64,000 nucleotides of DNA from Telopea speciosissima (Eukaryota > Streptophyta > Magnoliopsida > Proteales > Proteaceae), in contig NC_057916.1 of assembly GCF_018873765.1 (NCBI RefSeq), positions 31,347,501 to 31,411,500 of the forward strand. The letters are read 5' to 3'. The notes below the pieces were generated by a model. The model was not told the DNA's origin. It did no database searches and was given only the letters and a program-made list of their open reading frames with translations. Shown here in pieces: positions 56,732-64,000 of this stretch. The stretch's first letter is position 1; each line of letters opens with the position of its first letter. The position numbers and the translations under genes are program-made.

Positions 56732-57107
56732 ACGTTATGCGGAGGAGCAGCAACTGCTCTGTTTTCTTATAATCCCTTCTCTTTATATTATTTAATCGTT
56801 TTAACAAAAATGAAGAAAACCACAGGGAAGAGATCGATTATGAAAGAACTGAAAACTACGAAACCTAGCTTACGTATTATGGGAGAAAAGGCTGGAAGAA
56901 GAGGAAAGAATGAGGAATAAAGAGGTTTATCATAAGAGCATTTTGGTAATTAGATTCCTTGAAATTAATGTCTAACGTCCTTGACTAATGGACTGGACTA
57001 GAATATTACAAAATTAGGAAAATAGGAGTACATTTGAAAATAGTGAAAATTCAGGGATGCATTTGAACTTATGAACAATTTGAGGAGGGCACATGATGAA
57101 AACCCCC

Positions 57108-58919
57108 TTTCTTTTTTTTTTGGTAATGCACTGAGTCAATTTCATCAACTACTTAGTTATATAACTTTTTTTGGGTAGAAACTACGTACTTATAGTATTG
57201 CATTCCTTGTCTAGGACTCCATGCCATGAACCGCACAGCCGTACTACGCCCCCACCTTTGAACTGGTATACGGCTCGCTACCCGGTTTCATTGCTAATTT
57301 GCTATAGCAAACTATTAATCTATTGTCTAGATAAGAATAAATGACAAGTTTTCTTTGGGAACTGCATCGAGTTGTCACTTCTGGTCTCTGCTCTTGATTT
57401 GTTTATCGAAGCTAGCTGGTTTAAGTAATGAACTTTTTTACCAGATTTAATATCTATCATGTGGCAGATTGCTTGGTATACTAGCTGATTACTTTTTACA
57501 TTTGAATTCAATTAGAGCCATCATGTGGTAAATCTAAAGCTTAATTGATTCATTACATTTTGAAAACTATATGGATGCCAAAAAATAAAGGGAAAACATA
57601 AGGGTAAATGATTGAATTTTAATATCAAAATTGGTAAGTTTGGCTTTTGTATTATAGAGGGGTGATGTAGTATGAAGTCTCTTCCCATTTAGACTCCTGG
57701 CATGTTTTTGTTGTTGAGGATCTTAGGAATGATGCGCAAAGGAGACCTAGGTTTCGTTAGTTTTAAGTTCGATTGATATTTTTTTGCCCTATGTTCTATC
57801 ACCTTCTGATGACTATGTCGTAGGTGGGTGATTGATCCCATTTGAGATGTGTTTTTGGAGTTTTCTAATTTTATTCTAGCTTGTACATTTAATTTTTCTC
57901 CATTAATATATACGACCCTTTAGCCCCAAAAAAAAAAAAAAAAAAACACCCTTAGGGGATCCCTATAGATTATGGTTTGGATCATCCTGATTATGAACTT
58001 AAATATATAGTATAATTAAAAAATCGATTTATAAAAACTATCTAAATTCATTCGAAGCTAATCGTATGCAGATATGGATATTTAAATTTTAGACTGGATA
58101 TTATCCCATTCATTTAGATTTGATTATAAAACATGATTAAATAATATCTTATAATACTAAAATACTCTGATCAATTCACATTATATTGCAAATAATTAAA
58201 TAAGAAATTAAATGCTAAAAAAAATGATTCATTAAAGATTCTCATTTCTCAAAGAAACAAAGGTTGAATTGCTAGCTTCTGCATGGGTTTTGTAATATTG
58301 AATTCCACAGGAATGACTGCTTATTCATTCATCGATCTCTTCTCTCTTTTACGCTTCTTCCCTTGCAACTATGTCCCAATCTGCAATTAAAAAAAATTGA
58401 CCTCTCTCCCCATACCTCCTAAGTTGTTCCTCCTTCACAATCAGTGTTTTCGACAGAAAGTGACAAGACACTACCCCGGTTAGTTGATATTACCTAACCA
58501 TTCCTCTAAGATAGAATAAAGCAGATTCAGAAAAGCCATAGGCAAGAATAAAGTCTGGAGTGTAAATGGCATTTGTATCCATGCGGCGCCACTATGTCAA
58601 TCAATACACCCTATCTTATACTTGAAAGCAAGCTTTTAGCCACCATCATACTCTAATTACACTGGTTGGCTAAAACTTGTAAAGTCATCATTTTCCTTCT
58701 CTTTCATTTCTTATCCTTACACGATAGTTATGGTCTATAACAACTTGTATGTATTGTAACTCTCGTCTTCTCCATAAATTGAACAATCAGAATTCATAGA
58801 TTTGAGATAGGTACTCTAATTTTTTTTATTTATTTATTTTTTTTTCTCTCTGAATTTTCTCATATATATTATTTATATATTTTTTTTTATTTTAATGTTT
58901 TATATAGAGTATTTAAGGA
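57108..58919. other. Intergenic DNA with a LINE tail and duplicated CYP94 flank
   Basis: 57770-57947 is a 5'-truncated LINE end with about 19 A (57929-57947). 57950-58400 is the inverted counterpart of 39895-40365, and 58590-58800 resembles 34470-34660. No gene recognised. Confidence 0.6.
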
Positions 58920-59145
58920 ATGAATATACTTGACCCGACTTAGGTTCATTTATTAGGTTGCCTTTGATGATTTGGTAATTCAGTGAATAGTGGGAACGCC
59001 TTGATGGCTAGGTTGCCTTTATTGATTTTTTTAATTATTGAGGATGAATTGCTTCGATTGTCATAGTCGATATAGTCTCATCCCCTCTTTTCGTTTACCA
59101 ATGACTCAATGAGTGTGGAGGATCCAAATTGGTGGAAAACTTAGA
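58920..59145 (+). promoter_or_regulatory. CYP94 upstream module, gene lost
   Basis: Reverse complement of 45420-45630: aggttgcctttgatgattt, ggctaggttgcc, gaattgcttcgat, caatgactcaatgagtgtgg. It points rightward, but homology ends at 59145 and no CYP94 coding sequence follows. Confidence 0.75.
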
Positions 59146-59318
59146 TTTTTCTCCTTTCAGGTTCCCTCATCTATAGGTTTCTATAAGTACCCCTTAGAAT
59201 CGTGACACATGGCAAAGAATGATCTAACGATCACAATTTAAAATTAATTTTTAAGTTATTAACTAACCTTGGTTAACTAAACCCATATCCTGACCCTGAT
59301 TAATCAAACCATACCCAA

Positions 59319-60536
59319 TGTCGTTGCCGGAGAGAAAGAAGGTGAGAACCAGCGGCTGTTGCAGCCTTCTGTTGGAAGGAAAAGGCTCGCTAACTTAGGC
59401 ACCCTTTTAAGACTTGGAAATATTTCTATAGATTTCTTAATTTGAAACAAATAAAATAATCCTTAGATCTAATTCTGGGGACTCTAAAACCAGCACTCCA
59501 ATGGAATCTGAGATGCTACTGGACAAGGCAGTCATAGGCAATCCCAATAAACAAAGGTTTAAGAATTTAAACAGTCAATATCTCCAAGTTCCTGTTTTAT
59601 TGTGACATTAAAAATCCCACCGTAGATTCCTCATTTCAGCACAAGAAAGTTAAGAAAGTAAAGACATCACTCCAAAGGTAAGCAGTAATTCTCAATGAAA
59701 GCAGAAAGGAGGATAGGTTTGCTTGTCTCCCTCTAATCCGAATGAGCTGGTTAATGATGATCATATGTTCACACCGGGTTCCCTTGAGAAATTAGAGTTG
59801 GAGCTTATCGAATTCTTGAAATCTAGACGGGGCGTCCCTGTATCGATTGCTTCTCTTCCAATGATGTATTATGAAAAGTATGGGAGGACCCTCCAGGCAG
59901 AGGGTTACCTCACTGAGAGTAAGGCATGGGAAGGCTGGTTACTCTATTTTAATTACAAAGCTTCTTGTGCAATTGAAGGATAGCATTCGACTTATTGACA
60001 GGTGTAGTAATGATCTTTCATGGGCAGCACTGGGTGGTCTTGGAGATAAACTCCTAAATTAACAGTAGACTTCTATAATTGGATTGCAGACCTAGCTCAT
60101 GGGTAGCACTCGGTGGTCTTGGGTGAAGATGCCCCAAGATACATGTGAGTATAATAGTGGTGAGAGAAGTGACCCAGGTGTAATTGTTGCAGGGTCTTGA
60201 CAGATTTATATGACGGTTTCCCGCTGAGAGCACTTTTACTGAGGAAGATGCTCCCTCATTTTAAGTTTGAGATTTTGATACTGTTGCAAGTTTCTTTTCA
60301 TTTTGTCATTAATGTTTGTGTTTCTTATTGCATTTCTGTCAATTTTTTTGTTTTTTTTTCTCTATAAGAGATTTGAGCCTGTTCAAGATGTTAGGATTCC
60401 CTGTCAGCAGAAAAGAATGTTCGGTTTAGAAACCGTGAAGATAATTTTGTCTATTCGAGCCTTTTCCTTCCAATAGAGCGCTGCAACGGGGAGCTTCACA
60501 GCCGCTGGTTCACCTTCTGCCTCTCCCGCAACTCGA
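59319..60536. mobile_element. Terminal-inverted-repeat element carrying a CCCH/LOTUS/RRM gene fragment
   Basis: 59319-59392 and 60462-60536 are inverted copies (gaaccagcggctgt, ttggaaggaaaaggctcg). The interior, 59393-60461, has a host-gene fragment on the plus strand and no transposase. The right end abuts truncated CYP94 pseudogene E. The target duplication was not found. A Pack-MULE is the likeliest class. Confidence 0.72.
59723..60430 (+). pseudogene. Captured fragment of a plant CCCH zinc-finger protein gene (LOTUS and RRM parts)
   Basis: The frame at 59770-59960 reads FTPGSLEKLELELIEFLKSR, VSIASLPMMYYEKYGRTLQA and EGYLTES, the OST-HTH/LOTUS region. It continues after a shift as KDSIRLIDR and, with stops, as HSVVLGEDAPRYM near 60105-60145. 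Near 60380-60422 PVQDVRIPCQQKRMFG is the core of the RRM found in plant CCCH proteins of the AtC3H22/46/53/55 kind. The CCCH finger is not in the fragment. A short block around catgggcagcactgg is duplicated. Stops and shifts exclude a functional protein. Confidence 0.82.
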
Positions 60537-60545
60537 CTTTAATTA

Positions 60546-60684
60546 TTTGAGAAGATGATGATGATGATGATGATGATGAAGACTTCTTGATCTTTCGCAG
60601 TTGAATGAAGCTACTAGTTTTGAGGAAGAAGAAGAGTGGGAAAATGACTAGTAGAAGAGACGCTAAAAACTCAAGCTGAAACAT
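60546..60684 (-). pseudogene. CYP94 pseudogene E (N-terminal fragment)
   Basis: The minus strand starts MFQLEFLASLLL and reaches the serine run (extended by TCA/ATG-type repeats, 60555-60582) and SSQI. CYP94 homology then stops at the terminal-repeat element. The 5' flank to the right matches that of gene D. Only about 46 codons remain. Confidence 0.93.
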
Positions 60685-60799
60685 GATGATCGATGGATGG
60701 GCTTGTTGTTATGAAGATCGAAGACAATTACTTCTCTGCCTGAATCGTAGTAGTACGTAGTGATTTTATAGTTCATAAATCTTTGACAAAGTCAGCTAG

Positions 60800-61010
60800 G
60801 AGGCAAGTTTTCCACCAATTTGGATCCTCCACACTCATTGAGTCATTGGTAAACGAAAGGAATAGACTACATTGACTATGACTATCGAAGCAATTCATCC
60901 TCAATAATTAAAAAAAATCAATAAAGGCAACCTAGCCATCAAGGCGTTGTCACTATTCACTGAATTACCAAATCATCAAAGGCAACCTAATACATGTATC
61001 AAAGGCAACC
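60800..61010 (-). promoter_or_regulatory. CYP94 upstream module of pseudogene E
   Basis: Counterpart of 45420-45630, in minus orientation, facing the module at 58920-59145. A short direct repeat (caaaggcaacctaatacatg) occurs at its distal end. Confidence 0.6.
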
Positions 61011-61519
61011 TAATACATGTATTTCTATAAAAAAAAATACAATAAATGTATATAAACCATTAAAAGTAAAAAATATAAAAACAATATATGTGGGAAAATT
61101 GAGAGAAAAAAAATTTATAGTTTCACAAATCTATGTTTTGATCGTTCAATTTATGGAGAAGACGAGATTTATTTACCCATGATATGACCCATTGAGAATC
61201 AGCCTTAGAGATTTGATCCATCAAGGTGTCGACCTTAGTGACTTGATTAGTTAGAGCGTCAAGTCTTTTTTCCCCATACAAAAAGGAGAAGGCAGGTGAT
61301 TAGGGTTCCTCAATTCCTGTCCAATTTTCGTCTTCCATATGAATATCTGATATGGGAATCGTAGTCCACATTAGGCCAAGTTTTAATAATGCTTGGAGTT
61401 CTCTTACCCCTATTGTTGATTGATGATTGGCATAAAAACCATCGGATTGGTAGCAAAGAGTGTCATCCCTCAAAAAAAATATCATTTTGGCCAAGACAGA
61501 GTGTCATTGATAGATGATC

Positions 61520-61745
61520 AAGGCCATACGGCTAACCCCGGATCCTTTGGTTCAATGTCACACGGCTATCCTTGGATCCTTAATTTAGTTCAAGATCATA
61601 CAGCCAACCCCGATCCTCCAGTCCAAGGTCACAAAGCCCCGGATCCTATGTTTCAAGATCACATGGTTACCCCTATCCTTTGGTTCAAGGTCACATGGCT
61701 ACCCCCAGATCCTTTAGTTCACAATCGTAAGGCTACTCCTAGACC
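61520..61745. repeat. Second copy of the 34-base minisatellite
   Basis: Counterpart of 46268-46505 with the same core ggttcaaggtcacatgg; some units shortened by a few bases. Confidence 0.72.
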
Positions 61746-61974
61746 CCTTGGATTAAGCAAAATTTGGATAGGTAAAAGAAGAACACCATTCCTACCTAGC
61801 ACCATTTTTGTTTTTGGTAGAAAAGAGGACGACCTAGCACCATTTAGAATGACCAAAAAGGGAGTCATTCTAAATAGGTGACACTTCCTATTGGAGACTC
61901 CAGTAAGTATTTGACCTCTCTCTATACGGCTTTTTCCTCTCCTTCTGAGAGTTGTTTTATGTCACTTACAATGG

Positions 61975-62415
61975 AACTCTAGGACCTCCAACAAAAGTTG
62001 GATGAACCTGTCTCACAATTTTTGCAACGTGCTAAGTCCATTGCCACCAAACCGAACGTTGCTGGCCAACCTCTTTGTCCAAGTGCTTTCAATCTTCACA
62101 TCTATAGGGGCTTGAAACCTGAATTTTGCGACATGATGTCCTCTCTTCTGACTTAGATTGATCCTATCTCCTATGATGATCTTCATGGTATGTTACTAAG
62201 TCATGAATTTCTTCATGGAATTACTTTGCACAAGCTTGCCCTTATTGACTCTCCAACAGCTCCTGCCTCACCTACTGCAAACACTGCTCAACGCTCCTCT
62301 TCCACTACTACCGTCGATTCACTCCCTTCCAACCGTGGTGGCCAGGGTGGTCTGGGCCGTGGTGGCCCTCCTGACCAGAACTATGGACGTTTTGGTGCCA
62401 ATAAATGTGAGGGAC
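61975..62415 (+). pseudogene. Copia-C gag fragment, duplicate copy
   Basis: Counterpart of 46640-47155 with LDEPVSQFLQRAKSIA and LHGMLLSHEFLHG; it also reads GGQGGLGRGGPPDQNYG. Stops at about 61981 and 62154. Confidence 0.8.
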
Positions 62416-62850
62416 AAACCCATGAGCAAGGAGGGAGAGACCAGTGTCAATGATGTGCTGATGGCGACGTTCGGCGACTCCCTGTTGTTCATGGGTATGA
62501 GAAGCATAAAGGCAATGAGAAATTACAATTTTTGTAAAAATTGGGGAAGAGAGCGGCACTTGCCAACCCAATCAGATTGTAATAATTTAATTCTTCGACT
62601 GAAAAATCATTCAACAAGGGCTAGAAAATTGGGAAAAATAGTAACAACATCTGATTTATGCACCATATGATAAAACCAAATATATCTTGTATTATCATCA
62701 ACAAAGATTACCTAATAACGACGACCGGAAAAAGTTGAGGTGGGGAATGGTCCCCATACATCACTGTGAATAAGATCTAAAGAAAAAAGACTTCTACTAT
62801 GCGTCTCAATAAAGAGAGACGATGAGCTTTACCTAACTGACAAGCAGGCG
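62416..62850 (-). pseudogene. Copia-C integrase, inverted, duplicate copy without LINE
   Basis: Minus-strand integrase pieces as at 47156-47298 and 53087-53390, here contiguous apart from a frameshift near 62545 (ASHTHEQQGVAERRHQH and QSDWVGKC). This is the empty site for LINE-B. Confidence 0.83.
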
Positions 62851-62859
62851 ACTGTTCAT

Positions 62860-63159
62860 TTTGAATTCTTACGGGACAAGATGAAGATTCGGCCTTCCGA
62901 CCCTCCACCTTGAGTGGGTGTACGTATTGAGAGTATCTCACGAAGTAGATTGCCTTTCCTTTCTTGGCCGCTCAAGATTGAATCCTACCATAATGTAAAC
63001 TTTATATCAAGTTATTCTCTTACCTAGTTTAGATCGATTAGGTCTCTCAAGATTATAAATTGTATATATACTCCTATTGGAGAATTCATAAATCAAGCAA
63101 TACTATTCACTTTGATAGGGTGAATTATTTCTTTTCCATTTCCCTTTACCAATCCAACA
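62860..63159 (+). mobile_element. Copia-C 3' end and LTR, duplicate copy
   Basis: HFEFLRDKMKIRPSD ends RNase H, ttgagtggg is the purine tract, and the LTR runs 62919-63159 (TGTACGTATT..ATCCAACA). It retains more RNase H codons than the copy at 53391. Confidence 0.82.
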
Positions 63160-64000
63160 CCATAACTTCAAGTGCAATAAAAACAGTTATCTTTTAAGTC
63201 GTTTTGTATTCTCGATCATTAAAAACAACTATTTTTAGCATTCGAGAATGCGAAATTGACCTAGAATGCATTCCAAGAATGATACCAAATGCTGCCTAAA
63301 TAATATGAATGTACACAACTAACATCTAGGCATAAACCCTGATGGAAATAGAATACAGTTCAAACTTGAGACTCTACCTTCAGCATTGCCATCATCATTG
63401 CACAAGAAAAAACTAATTAAATGGCTTGAAGTACCACCTTCGGCAATGTCATTAGCCGAGCCCTCAAGCCATACATATTGAGCTGTCTCAAATGTATATC
63501 TAATAAGTTATGGTCAAGAATTAATTTTTTGGTTGCTTCACTTGTAAATAGTTTCAAGAATAGGAGTATGTTTGGATCTCCATTTCATTTTACATTCGCA
63601 TTCTATATCTTAATCGATGACTCTAAACAACAGCCCATGCATAATTATCATCAAGGGTTACCCTTAAGACACAGAAGTCATCGCTATGGATGCCACTCTT
63701 TATCGCTGCACTTGTTTCTGGTTTTATTCGAATGTCAAAGAAAGAGCAAAATGCTTCCTCAATTTTCTAGATTCGACGGATTTGGTTTTCATTCATTATA
63801 GCCGATCTTGTTTTGAGAGAAAAGCTCATTTTCTTCAGTGAAGGGTCCAACAAGAAAAATGGGGAAGAAAGGACTTTTAATTTATTATGGTTATCCATAA
63901 TAACCAATAATAGACAGATTTACTCTCAATAATTAGCTTTATATGGATGTACTAATCAAACCAATAAATGATCTATGCTTATTCTTAAAAAAAAATAAAA

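Larger units (their letters stand above)
54715..57107. mobile_element. Pack-MULE carrying a MESD-like gene fragment, later invaded
   Basis: After taking out the foldback element (54847-55995), terminal inverted repeats of about 230-250 bases remain: left 54715-54846 plus 55996-56115, right about 56850-57107. Shared words in opposite orientation include ttcaaatgcactcctg, aaatagtgaaaattca, caaatgccc/gggcac and aaacctctttattcctc. The interior (56116-56850) has a host-gene fragment on the minus strand and no transposase. Confidence 0.85.
60546..64000. repeat. Segmental duplicate of 45160-54530 (without LINE-B and one MITE)
   Basis: Direct-orientation match: 60546-62545 corresponds to 45160-47298 and 62553-64000 to 53087-54530. 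LINE-B and the hairpin MITE at 45760 are missing from this copy. The duplicate runs off the right edge of the window. Confidence 0.9.

Overview
This is nuclear DNA from a flowering plant. It carries intron-less CYP94-type cytochrome P450 genes, plant L1-type LINEs, Copia LTR retrotransposons (one with Sirevirus hallmarks), a TRIM, a CACTA element, several Mutator-like elements that hold pieces of host genes, many small hairpin elements and a decayed plastid 16S rRNA insertion. Species cannot be fixed from the sequence. Gene density is very low: only two host genes look intact, both CYP94 P450s, at 35833-37404 (+) and 43716-45293 (-), in convergent orientation.

Layout. 1-21466 is a stack of nested elements. 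The right end of a CACTA element (1-4447) sits in the 3' end of a Copia element (4449-4839), which abuts a LINE (LINE-A). LINE-A is split by a 9.9 kb Sirevirus-like Copia on the minus strand (9555-19441) and by a 409 bp TRIM (19830-20238), and ends in poly(A) at 21466. 21467-29117 holds a tail-to-tail pair of CYP94 pseudogenes forming an inverted repeat centred near 23785; the minus arm is split by a second Copia (24106-28782, 5 bp target duplication). 29118-35830 is non-coding and contains small hairpin elements, the plastid rRNA insertion, a relic CYP94 upstream region and a LINE tail. 35833-45380 holds the two intact CYP94 genes with three terminal-inverted-repeat or foldback elements between them plus a Pack-MULE carrying a heat-shock-factor exon. 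45400-54700 contains a minisatellite, a rearranged Copia and a second LINE (LINE-B). 54715-57107 is a Mutator-like element holding a MESD-like gene fragment, itself invaded by a foldback element and a Copia. 58920-61010 has two CYP94 upstream regions facing each other around an element carrying a fragment of a CCCH/LOTUS/RRM protein gene. 60546-64000 is a second copy of 45160-54530 without LINE-B and without one small hairpin element.

How it fits together. A CYP94 gene with its upstream region has been copied at least five times in both orientations, and the copies were then broken up by transposons. The most unusual features are the CYP94 inverted repeat, which could make double-stranded RNA matching the intact paralogues, and the concentration of captured host-gene fragments: a serine carboxypeptidase exon, an HSF exon, a MESD-like fragment and a CCCH/LOTUS/RRM fragment. 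All assignments come from reading the sequence and recalling families; no database search was run.
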